Origin: Cubamyces lactineus
Taxonomy: Eukaryota > Basidiomycota > Agaricomycetes > Polyporales > Polyporaceae
Direction of reading: 5' to 3'
Length of the DNA: 64,000 nt
Assembly: GCA_022376465.1 (NCBI GenBank)
Contig: JACDTU010000005.1
Span: forward strand, 670,001-734,000
Shown here: positions 10,785 through 21,470 of the stretch, one piece after another
Layout: each line of letters begins with the position of its first letter
Numbering within the stretch: position 1 is the stretch's first letter
Notes under the pieces: model-generated
What the model was told of the DNA's origin: nothing
The model's input: the letters and a program-made list of their open reading frames with translations, nothing else
Databases searched by the model: none
Translations under genes and position numbers: made by a program

Positions 10785-12411
10785 TCACTCCTGCCCCTCC
10801 TTCGGCTCACCCTTGCATTTCTCCCTTAGGTGCTTCTGTAATAGGTCACGCCGCGCAAGGCGGTCGCCGCACGCCGGGCAGGGGAAAGTCCATCTATAGT
10901 GGACAACTTCGAGATGCCGACTGAGGTGAGAGACGTAGTCAAAGCCCGCACCGCACTGCTGCCCCGGGTGGACCTCGGACTCCCAGGTGCAGATGACAGG
11001 TTTCTTGGCTCCGTCGTCGACAGCAGCTTCGCCAGACCCAGACGCGTCCGATGACAGCGGCATCGAAGGCGCAGCCTCCGACTTGGCCTTCACCCCCTTC
11101 GCCGCCGGTTCTGACATCTCCTTCGACCCCTTCGCTGTAGCTTTGGCCTTCGACCCACTGTTCTGCTTAGGCGCCTTCGGATAGTGAGAGCGTACATGCT
11201 TCCGCGCCTCCGCCTGGTCTCCAGAGAGCTCGAACGTGCACCCGCCTAGACTGCATCGCGTGTGTTCCGTCGGCATAACGGCCTGCTCGAGTTCCGCCTT
11301 CGTACGCCGCTTCCGTACGGGGCGAGCGTCGACCGAAGGGCCTGGAACGGGTGGCGTCGATGCCTGCCTCCGAGTCGAACGTCGCTGACGCTTTGGCCGC
11401 GATGCAGATGGTTCAACGATAGCGTCGTTCTCGTGGTCCCCGCGCTTTCGTTTAGCGGCGCGCTCGGGCTGCTGACGAGGATTTGGCAGTCTTGATGGCC
11501 CCGCGATCGGTTGTGTCTCTGGAAGGACGTCCACCACATGGTGTGCGGACCTCCCTTGCTCGAACTCCGGGGGTGTCGTTGATGCACCCTTCTCGGCAGG
11601 AGTAGGGTCTACCGGAGGCGGGGTGGGTGAAGCGGAGGACAAGGATAACACATTTGGAGCGATGCATTGAGGGTATGAGGTTGAAGGAGTGGGGTAGGTT
11701 TGGAGTGCATAAATATCGCAACTCAGGTGGTGTTCAAGGTTGGGCCGCGGGATGTAGCTCGGGTAGAAATATGCCGGCCATATAGACCCGCTAGGAGCAA
11801 CATCAAGCTGCGAGTGTTCTTGTGCAAGCATCTCGAAGGCCCGCATCGTGAATGATTCCTATCATAGTATAAGATTTAGGCCATTCTCTTCGTGCTTGTG
11901 TTCATCACACATACCTCGCTCTCAGCAGACGTCTCCCGTTCTTGCTGCTGAACTACAGGCTCAGGGCCATACGCCCCTCTATTTGACCCCAAGGGGACCT
12001 GATCTTCATAGTCCTCTGAGTTGCTTGAGATAGCCGCTTCCGGCGCCGACTCAGGTAAGTACAACTCGGGAGTGTCGGCAAGTTCGGGGGTAGTGGAGGA
12101 ATGGAGAGGGGGCTCGAAGGCATCATTATTGCAGGAAGGCAACTCTGCATCGAAGAGAGTAGAATGAAAAGAACCGAATTCAGGTGAATCAAACGCCGTG
12201 CTGAGATCGGTGTCCTGCCAAGGAAGGACTGCAAGGTCAAAGGAGCACGGGCGCGCAAAGCGTTGTGACGCACCGTATCAATACTAGTGTGTCCGCTCCC
12301 CTCCTCCCATAGCGCAAACTCCACGAGGCCGTCCCAGTCGACTTGATCGGCCCTCTTCTCCGTAAGCGCAGAGGTGCTTGCGTAAGACCGGTAGCGGGAC
12401 GGCGATGACAT
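10785..12411 (-). CDS. C2H2 zinc-finger protein, array copy C (intact)
   Basis: Exons 12411-12274, 12214-11915 and 11858-10785 give 503 residues; introns are 59 and 56 bases, phase 0. Order of parts: the N-terminal signature (QVDWDGLVEFALWEE), a Ser/Pro/Glu-rich low-complexity centre suggestive of an activation region, and basic clusters near residues 281 (KRKR), 301 (PKRQRR) and 328 (RKRRTK) as likely nuclear signals. Three spaced fingers follow near residues 348-371 (C-x4-C, H-x3-H), 436-467 (long C-C spacing) and 473-494 (C-x2-C-x12-H-x4-C, a CCHC variant). The stop at 10785 is followed at once by a truncated copy. Role inferred: sequence-specific transcription factor; its targets are unknown. 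Confidence 0.8.
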
Positions 12412-12492
12412 GGTGGGAATGTGTGGTAAGGGGTAGGTCGTATGAAAGGGTTGAGCGAGAAAGGGTAGTGGTAAGCGTCAAGTGGTTGTGGT

Positions 12493-14260
12493 TGGCTTGT
12501 AGCCACCGCGCGTTCACAGACTTGGGCAACTCGGCTAACGGTTTGGCGCCTGAACATCGATGCACTCGACCACAACTGTGTCGGCTCGGCACTGACAATC
12601 CGGCCCGGATAGTTGTCTGTCCTTTGTCTTCAGCCACCTCTAGTACACCAGAAATCGCGAGCGACGTGCTACTCACCAGCAACTGTACGCGCGACTGATC
12701 CCCATCCGCCCAGCGAGGAGCGCTCGTGGTCATACTTGTACATCGATGTCATCTTCGCGCTTCGCGCGTCTTGTACGCTCGATGCGTTCATATGACACTT
12801 CTGCGACACGTCCTGTGCGCGCACAACGCGTAGGGTTCGGTACTGCGCGGCAGGGTTGGTGTACAGAGGGGTTGGAGGTATGTCGCCTTGAGAATACGAC
12901 CTCCGCCTCCCTTAGCGCGACGAAGGTTGAATGCGACCTCGAATACACGCAGTCCGCGGGGTATATATCCTCGATGGAGCACAAGGAACTGTGCATCGTA
13001 GGTGCGTGCTATCCCATTGACACACCTTCGGGTAGAAAGTGGGTCATGGCCGCATTGGCTGCAATGCCACTGACAGCAGCGTGAACAAAGGGCCTCTTCC
13101 CTCAAGCCCCTCACGAAGACCACGAGACATAGTGCAGTGCATTAATTCACAACATTCGTTTCGCAGAAGAGGTAGGTTGAGGAGTTTTGTTGCTCAATGC
13201 CGCCCTCGCTGACTATCCTCGTTGTGAGATGCATGCCTAACTCGAACATGGTCCAGGACGCGTTCGTGGCGCATTGTCCAAGCATTCAACAATGTCCGGC
13301 ACCACCATACATACTCCACGAATGTTATTCACGCTTTTGTCCCTCTTCAATCATATGATGGTCTATGCAGCATGCGCCGATTGCACGATTCCCCCACCAC
13401 GTCCTCGAAGGCGTCACTCGCGCTTTGTGTCTAGGTGAGGCTACTTTGCGTCGCCTATATTATACGCATTGATTCCGCGCATCCTGGTCTGTTCGCGCGT
13501 GTCCTCATTCTCAAAGAGTATAAGGCACGAGCGAACAGTCCTTAGAATGCAGCCCTACTTGCCAGTGATGGCATACGAGCCCGACCGAGCTTTCAGCTTG
13601 AATGGGCGCCTATCGGCACCTCTGCAAGAGACGCGCTCCTCGAGCCAGAGAAAGAATTTTTCCCTGAATCGGGGACGGCCTCCAGCGCTCAGCTCGAGCG
13701 TCTAGCAAGGGCTGGCGACTGGAGCTTGACTACGGCCTTTTGGCTTTCGTCTGTACGCCCTTACCGCTTCGTCTTCTTGCTGGCTATCGCTGACAATGCC
13801 TCTGCTTGTTTCCGTACCATTATCTGCGAGTTCGAGATGCCTTTCGCGCTATGCGAGAGGTGAAGCAAGTCGCCCGAGATCGGAGGGAAACGAGGTAGCG
13901 GAGGCGGGGAGACATCTTGTACGCCACCGAGTCGCCTCACCCTCGCCAAGAACTTGCGCAGCGCGCGGCAAATCACTGCGAACAAGTTGTTTCCAACATC
14001 TCTTCATCCGATCTCGCCACCGCTGTGGACGTCTACACGCTCCCTCTATACTACAGCGATGCACATACCCTCGTCGCTGCTGCCACATCATCTTCGCTCT
14101 CTATCATCACCCTCTCACTGCCCTTGGACCGGACAAGTTCCCCCCGTGCACAATGAACATGCAAGGCGTCGTAATCTGTGGCTAACCCAAGTTGAGTACA
14201 CGTGTCCATCATAGTCGTCGTTGGAGTCGTTCAGATAAACGTGTAACATGTCGTCGTCGC
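12493..14260. repeat. Upstream duplicated block, copy C
   Basis: Homologous to the other three upstream blocks. Conserved cores lie at about 12500-12640 and 13625-13980. Relative to A, B and D it has lost one base near 12550, which breaks the in-frame upstream extension of the zinc-finger coding frame seen in those copies. The right-hand 100 bases align best with copy D. Confidence 0.7.
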
Positions 14261-15336
14261 AATACCCATTGTACATCCGGTACTCGTCCATTCATACATG
14301 CTGCACAATACATTCCTTGGTGTGGTCAAGGGCTCTTACCATCATCGTTCCCGAGTTACGTATAGCCATAGCGTAATCTATCCGCACACTCGACGAACAG
14401 TCCGAGCACGGTCTACCCAACATTCCGCACTTCGTCTCATCCACGCCAGCTACAAGAATAGGACTGTATAGCTATTCGTGGTGCTGAAGTTCGTGCGTGC
14501 AACTACACGTATCTCACTCATCAATATGCGATGCAAATTTGCGACTGTTGATCGACCTCCCCGCAACAATTTACGAGGCGAACTTATGCGTTCAGGACGA
14601 AGCCGATCGCCAACCAGAATACTTTCAACGCCAAGCACACCCTCAACGATATATTTTGATAGTTCTAGTCCGTCACAGGCAGGGACGTTCGACTTGGTCC
14701 TACTGGCGACGAATGACGCGATGCCTACGAAGCTCGGGCGACGATGGACACTCTTATATGCTATACTGATGCGACGGTATAGTCAAACGACTTTCCGAAA
14801 CTTTCGCGATATGCCTGCCTCCCCAGGCATAGTCAGTCTGAGCTGAGTTCGATCTCATCCTCTGTGAGGGTTCTCCTACTGAGCACGATTACCAGTCGAG
14901 GCCCGCTCAAGGCAAACCAGTGCGCGCGCTCGGGTGGTTGGATTATGATCGAAGGAGTGATGTGTTTATCTCAAGTTGATGCGTGCTGTGTCGACGCCTC
15001 GTTGATTGTGTCTGCAAAGGACACAGCCATCCGGGATCATGTCGTAGAACACCATATCGATTCAGGGGAACATACGAGGAACGGGTTCCGTTTGCAACTG
15101 TCCTCGAGATCTAGATGGCTGGACCCCGGCGTTCGGACTATACGAGAGCAGCGTTGATTTCATGCCGTCGTGGAGCAATGTCTGCGAGTAGAAATTACTG
15201 AGTACTCGCGCGTTTCCCAGCGTGCACTGTGAGCACCGGGATTACGAGACGTAGATGCTAGGTTTACATAGCGAGCTGGAGGTAGAATACTGTTACATTA
15301 TACTACTTACATGCTCTACGCCGGCGACCACCCTAT
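14261..15336. other. Intergenic, no gene recognised
   Basis: Short open frames only (the longest is about 120 codons, plus strand from 14478), with no family match and no supported splice structure. It separates the upstream block of copy C from the 3' end of copy D. Confidence 0.5.
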
Positions 15337-16939
15337 TCACCGTCGCCCAGACGGCTTCCGCGACTTCGGGCCCTTGCATTTCTTCAGATGCCTTCGCACC
15401 GCGTCGCGTCGCGCCAAGAGCTTCTTGCACTTCGGACAAGGGAACTTCCAGCCATAGTGCTCGTGCTCCAGATGCCGACTGAGGCCGAGGACCGATTTGT
15501 AGACTTTGCCGCACTGTTGACCAGGGCAACCCTCAGCCTCGTAGCTGCAGAAGACCGGTTCCTCCGCGTCACTGACGGCGTCCTCGCCTGCCTCTGAGCC
15601 GGAATCGTCGGAGTCGTCGGAGTCGTTAGAGTTTGACTCCGTAGAAGCTGTCTTGGTCTTTCCTCTCTTCGTCTCCGCTGTTATCGTTGCCCTCGATCCC
15701 TTCACCGGCTTCGGCGCATGCGGGTAATGGGATCGCGCATGCGCTCGTACCTCGTCCTGATCGCCATATAACTTGAAGTTGCAGCCACCCAGCCCGCACC
15801 GGGTAGACGTCGATGGCATCACGGCGCGCTCCAGTTCTGCCTTCGTACGCCGTGTCCGAGAGGATGACGCAGAGTCGGGCGTGGGCGTGGGCGAGGTCGG
15901 GGGCTGAGTAGGACCCGCACGTCGTTGCCGCTTCGGAGGAGCAGAAGGTCCGGCTACAGGAGTATTCTCATCTCCTTCGTGCTTCCTCTTCGCGGAGCGT
16001 AGAGGCTGCCGACGAGTCGGAGCAGCTGGCAGCCTCGATGGTCCTGCAATGGGCTGCGTTTCTGGAAGGAGATCTTCACGTTCTCCGTGGTGCACCTCGG
16101 ATCCTTGATTGATGTCCGCAGACACCGTGGCGGTACTGTTGGAGGTCAACGTGCCTGGAGGGGTCGAAGCGGAAGGAATCATGGGTAGGGACAAATCGCT
16201 TGGAGTGACAATTTGAGGAAGAGTCGACGAAGTAGACACCCTTCGCAACGCTGCGTAAGTGGAAGACAGCCAGGCATGCGGTCCGGCAGGGAGGAACATG
16301 GATTGAGGATACGGTAGCGCATGTAGTGGTAGGCTATCTGACATACATAGATCCTAGCGTAGGATTTATGGTGTTAGGATGCAGCTACACATCCTTGAGA
16401 CTTGTAGAGGGCACATACCTGTCCATCTACGCAGTTCATCCATTGGTATTGCCCTGCCGTACTCGGACCTGCCAGGGCACTGCCATACGGGTTGTTGGAA
16501 GGATTCAAATCTACGCGCAGGCCAGAATGCACTGGGTTGCCGTTGTGATGATCGATTACTGGCCCAGACATGGACAATCCCGGATGCGCTCCGAGTTCTT
16601 GGGCTGTCGTAGCATAGAGGTTGGTGTTGACGGAGGCGTATGAGTCAGGAAGGGTGAGATATGAGGAGCAAGGCGACGGGCTATCGGAGCTTGCACTTAG
16701 AGAGCCCTAAGAGTTTCCCAAGCATAGATATTCAGATGGATGGAAGAACTAGGGGTGCGCCTTATATAGGTACTCACCGCTGTATCGCTATCATTTCTCT
16801 CAAAGTGGAACCCGCCCTCCCAAATTTGCAGATCGGCCTTCACGTCGTCCCAGCGGTTCTCCGTGCGTTCATTACTCCCACTGGCATGCTCGAATGGGGA
16901 GGGATCACTGAGGAATCCGTAGCAAGACTGTGACGACAT
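15337..16939 (-). CDS. C2H2 zinc-finger protein, array copy D (intact)
   Basis: Exons 16939-16778, 16706-16419 and 16353-15337 (introns 71 and 65 bases, phase 0) give 488 residues. The N-terminal signature is more diverged than in A-C (NRWDDVKADLQIWE). The AGPSRLP motif, KRK and PPKRQRR basic clusters and RTRRTKAELE are conserved. The fingers lie near residues 336-359 (CGLGGC, H-x3-H), 419-449 (long C-C spacing) and 456-476 (CPKC-x12-H-x3-C). A Ser/Asp/Glu run sits between fingers 1 and 2. This is the rightmost and most diverged array member, and it looks functional. Confidence 0.8.
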
Positions 16940-17024
16940 GGTGAGAGCGCGGATTGGAGAAAGCGTTGATGTGGGAGGAGAGAGGATATGAGGGTAGTGG
17001 CGAGCGAGAAGATGTTGTGGTTGA

Positions 17025-18760
17025 TTCCTAGCCACGACGCGTCCGTGGAGTTGAGCAACTCGGCTAGCGCTTTGACGCCCTGAACTTCGACGCACTCGAC
17101 AACTCGGCCGGCTCGACCTCGACGATCCGGCCCGGTGCACTGTCCTCTGTTCGAGTTGAGCTGGTCCTCATCGCAAATGAAGCGGAGGTAACATTGGACT
17201 GACCAGTAATCGCGCGCGTGGCTGACCCGCGCCCACCTGCGGGAACCCCCTTCGGCCGGCCTTGCAGCCATGGGCCTTCGCCGGGCTCCGCGCGCTTGGA
17301 GTGTTGGATGCGCTCATGTTATACGCCTTTCTTAGGCGTAGGGCGCATCCGCTGCGTGTAGCCCAGCGTCGCGCAGCGAGGTCGGATCCGTAAATTGGGA
17401 CGTGGGGTATAAGGTATGTCGCCTGCAGTATATGATCCCCGCCTCGCGAAGTGCGACCGAAAGCTGAATGCAGATCCAGGTCTCTCGCAACTCGGGATAT
17501 AAATCATAGTGCGGCATGGTTGACAATGCGATAGTGAGCGATGGCAACTACTCCACGCGCATGACGGACGACAATGAACCATAGCCAACCACACCGGTCG
17601 CAATGTCGCTGGCCACAGGATGAATCAAGACCCCTTCCCACACTTATAAAGCATCGCTGGGTGAATAGGCTCATAGCATTCAGCCAATACGAACAGTAAG
17701 ACTATATGCCTTTTCAGTTGATATCCATTCTCACTAATCACCTATGCCATAAAATGCACATACAACTCTAGCACCGTGCAAGACGCGTCCATGGTGTATT
17801 GTCACACGTCCGACGATATCCAGGTTGTTCATCGTGCAAGTTATGGCTTTTCGCGCAGCCCTTGCCTTTTCGTTTACTCAAGAGTCCATACACAGATTGC
17901 ATATGGTCCCTGATCCCTGATCTCCACATACGCACAAGCTTTCAGAGCATTGTTGGCGTGTTTTGTGGCCGGGTGAGCATTCTCTTGCCACCTGCAAAAC
18001 ACACACATTGTTCGTTCCCCGGCATTATTGTGCGAGCCCTCGCGCACAACGAGCATAGGACGCCAGCGATGTGCAAGTCGCTTGGAGCCTAAATGTGGCT
18101 TGTTCTGCCAAAGGGTGTATTCCCCGAGCCAGCGAAAAGACTTTTCCTCTGGATCGGGGACAGCCCGAAGCGCTGGAGCCGCGCGCCTAGCAGTGACTGG
18201 CAACGAGAGGCGACTGAAGGTTGACTACGACCGTTTGTCTTTCGTCCTTACCGCGATGTCCTCTTGCTTGTCATTATCAACGACGCCTCTGCCTGTTCGT
18301 ATGCTGTGTTCCGCTACGTTTGAGCCATTTTGCGCTATGCGATACGTGGAGCAGGCCCGAGATCGAAGAGAGACCAGGTGGAGGAAATGGGGAGAGATTT
18401 TGTCCACGCCCGAGCCGCCCGCCAAGGGATACGCGGACCGCGGTCAAGGCACCATGGATAGTCGATTCATCGAATCATTCCTTCGTTCTTGTGGATACCG
18501 TTGTGAATGTCGACACGCTGCCTCCATCGTCTCGTCTATCCAACGGCGTTATACAAACCCATTGTCATCACCACGCCTCCACTGCTCCTCATTACAATCA
18601 CCTCTCGCCGTTGCCCGATCGCACAAGCTGTGAGCTGTGGCCAACTCAAGCTGAGTGTCCGTACCCATTATCGTCGGCGTTGGAGTGATCTAGATGCAAA
18701 TGGAATACGTCGCCGTCGCAATCTCCATCCTGTACACTGGGTATCCGTATGCGCACAATG
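17025..18760. repeat. Upstream duplicated block, copy D
   Basis: Fourth copy of the block found upstream of each zinc-finger gene, with conserved cores at about 17031-17230 and 18110-18430. The 200-codon plus-strand frame from 18028 is not conserved between copies. The homology ends near 18760, which marks the right border of the array. Confidence 0.65.
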
Positions 18761-19131
18761 ACTTGCATGCGTTCCGGATGGCTTCATTCGGGTTAGTCTA
18801 GAGCTTCTGCAGCCACCATTTCCCATTATCCCCGCTGCACGAAAATACAACGAGAGACGATCCATTGAGTGCACAAGCAGCGGTGAAACGAAAACACCAG
18901 GACATAAAGAAAGCTACAGTACACGCTGACGTCCTTGCCGGAAGGCCGCCAGCAACAAACATACACTTCCAAGATCGTACCCCGTAGCTGCGGTCCTTCC
19001 GGAACAAGGAAACCAATGTTGCTACCACCATACATTCAATCTGTTGCACTCTCCACGCTCCCATGCCCTCTCGTGACTAGCCAGGTAGAGCCCTGATGCT
19101 TGAGACTGGGGTATCGAAGCGACCACGTCGC
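18761..19131. other. Intergenic 3' region of the tetraspan gene
   Basis: Probably holds the 3' untranslated region of the minus-strand gene that ends at 19132. No gene or repeat was seen. Confidence 0.4.
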
Positions 19132-20140
19132 TCAGAACTTCTCGAACATCGACCCTCCGCGCGTACCAAAGTAGTCGGTGAACGTCTGCCGGGTGAATTC
19201 GTTCCGCTGGGGCAAGTCGCGCGGGACGTAGCGAGACAGCGGGCCACTCCAGATCTGCTTGCGGCCGCGCGTGTGCTGGGTGATTGCGTAGCGCAGGATG
19301 AAGGAGGCAGTGAAGAAGACTGCAGGCGCGAGTCTAGATGAGGGACTATGACGATAGTTTGGAACGGAGTGATACTTACGAGCGACGAACTCGATCCAGA
19401 CGATGGACTTCAGACCTTGGACATCGCGGCACCACGTGCGCTCATCAGGGTATTCTGTAATCATTCGCCTGCTCAGGCATGTACTCCAAGTATCTGAGGA
19501 TGTAAGCACGCACCTTCGGGTATCTCGTTGCAGTTGAAGGGAATGTTGCGCCACCGGGCGGTGGAGAACGCGTTGAATGCTGTATACAAAATCCAACTCT
19601 AATCAATATCTTGGATATATTGTCATGATGCACGCCGACTCACCGAGCCAGAAGATGCTAAGCACGTACAGCAGCCCAATCTCGAAGGCGGGGCGAGCAG
19701 TCGGCATGTTCGTGATAGCAAGATCCAGTACGAGGCTGTGGGTCATGTGTTAAAGCTACATCTCCTTGAGGATGCGAATGTATCTCGACTCACGTGAAGA
19801 AGAGTATAATCAGTGTGGCAATGGCGAGACCAAGAGGGAACAGGTCTGCCATGACTGCACGCAACACACGGTGGTTAGCCCACTGCTTCCCCTGTTCATC
19901 CGCGGGGAAAGGTCCAGGGATGAACTATCGAGGGCGCAACAAACACGTACAGAAGAACTCTTGGAAGATGTTGACACGAGCGGCAAAGGCAAGGGCGATC
20001 ACGTCCAAGACGATGAGGAGGACTGTGAACGATGTCGATCACTGAGTGAGCACCGCCGCTTCTCGTCGCAAGGCCATTCGTGACGCACCATGAACGCCAA
20101 GCTTCTTCTTTCCGACCGACGAGAACTCAGAAAAGGCCAT
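19132..20140 (-). CDS. Tetraspan (MARVEL-like) membrane protein
   Basis: Seven exons: 20140-20089, 20022-19951, 19854-19794, 19735-19644, 19579-19514, 19454-19380 and 19319-19132. They join in frame to 201 residues. Four hydrophobic segments are visible: VLLIVLDVIALAFAARV, LFPLGLAIATLIILFF, FEIGLLYVLSIFWLAF and VWIEFVALFFTASFILRYA. A Cys-containing loop (FNC...TWC) lies between segments 3 and 4, and the tail is basic and soluble. Length and topology fit fungal MARVEL-domain proteins, which sit in the plasma membrane and affect membrane domains. The family call rests on topology alone. It is divergent from the GH95 gene, with 1.3 kb between starts. Confidence 0.7.
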
Positions 20141-21470
20141 CGCGACGTCTCAGCAAAGCCCGGTCGAGGTTTCCGCGCGTGTTTGTTTCGAGAAGAACTT
20201 GGCGAAAAGCCCTAGTAGAAATCGCACAGCGAGAGAGATCGACAGGGAAAGAGAGTGAAAGGTGCGGCGCGCGGCCTTATGGAGGAGTAGGGAAGAGTAG
20301 GAACACAGCAAAGAGTGAAGGATCGACTAGGACGTGCAGGCCAGCTTGATCATCCTTGGACAGTCGAATCCCGCTGTCTTGACGACCGTCTCGCGCTGCT
20401 CTGGCCACTCGCGCGACGCGACGCGATCAGCCATCCCGTCCTCGCGCGCGGTCCCGACTCAGTTCGCATGTGGTTCGCAGTTCCGTTATACAGCGTGGTA
20501 GCAAATTCGTTGGATTGTGAATAAGGAATTCTGAAGGTGGTGGTCAAGACCTGAGGCCTGAGCCGTACGATGGGAGGCAAAGTTAAAACTTGTAAGCGCT
20601 TGTCCGCTCGAGCTATCACGTGCAAACTGGTGTGCATACTGGACTGGGGCTCTTTCTCGTTTTCATACCCACAACGACTGCAAAGACTCTGGGGCTTTGC
20701 AGACATTGACGATATAGTGTATTGGATTTCATCACAAGACCATTCACACCTCACTTTCCCCGCGCGCAGCCCAGAGTCCACACACTTGCGACTAACGCCT
20801 CAAGCGGCGGCGGGCGAACTAGCAGGGAAGAAGTGCCAATCCGCTTGAGTAGTCGTCTTGCAATGCACCGGCTGCCTTGATAGCAACCTCCTTGTAACTT
20901 GACATCCGCCTCATAGTGCCTGAGCGCGTCCATGGACTCAACAGAGCTCTGCCGCAACCTGTTCGAATCTGCAGAAGGTCATCGTGAGTATTACCGGGGC
21001 CAACAGGGTCAACTGACCGTCGTCTGATGTTCTGCCTTTGCAGTACACATATTCGGCCATTCGCCGGCAAGTTGCGCAGCACTCGTTTGGTAGACGCAAT
21101 GCATCTTACCCCGTCACTTACAGCAGTGCGCCCTCTTCGAAGACGGGCCGCCGGTCCTCCTAGACCAAGCCGAGACGTCATCGTATTCAGCCGTCTCGGA
21201 TGCGCAAGGCAAGCATCGTTCTCGAGACTGATTGCTGTGTGCTGCACCATCTGGGGCCTCCATATGACTTGTGTTCTGCGAGCCTGTTCACGATCATGTG
21301 GGGCGGTCATGCCGCTTCCCGCTCTTCCATGCGTCGCCAGGGGCCGAAGGTTTGCATACCATAGGCGCGCCTCCGTGCGCATCTGCCCCTCGACCGAGTC
21401 GCTTTAAATACGATGGTTTTTGCGCGGTTCAAATCTCGCCCGCAGCCCTCGGTTTGGTTAAGATTGCAGC
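20141..21470. other. Divergent promoter region
   Basis: Non-coding DNA between the starts of the tetraspan gene (minus) and the GH95 gene (plus). A TATA-like TTTAAATA lies at 21403-21410, 61 bases before the GH95 start. A 187-codon minus-strand frame (21382-20819) has no recognised homology and no splice support, so it is not called. Confidence 0.5.

Noticed and set aside
1..18760. Array considered as a transposon family
   Set aside because: No terminal repeats, target duplications, transposase or reverse transcriptase motifs; unit borders fit unequal crossing-over.
20819..21382. 187-codon minus-strand frame before GH95
   Set aside because: Arg-rich random-looking composition with no conserved motif; lies in a divergent promoter.
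21420..21440. tRNA-like B box (GGTTCAAATCTCGC)
   Set aside because: No A box or cloverleaf could be paired upstream; it lies in the GH95 leader.
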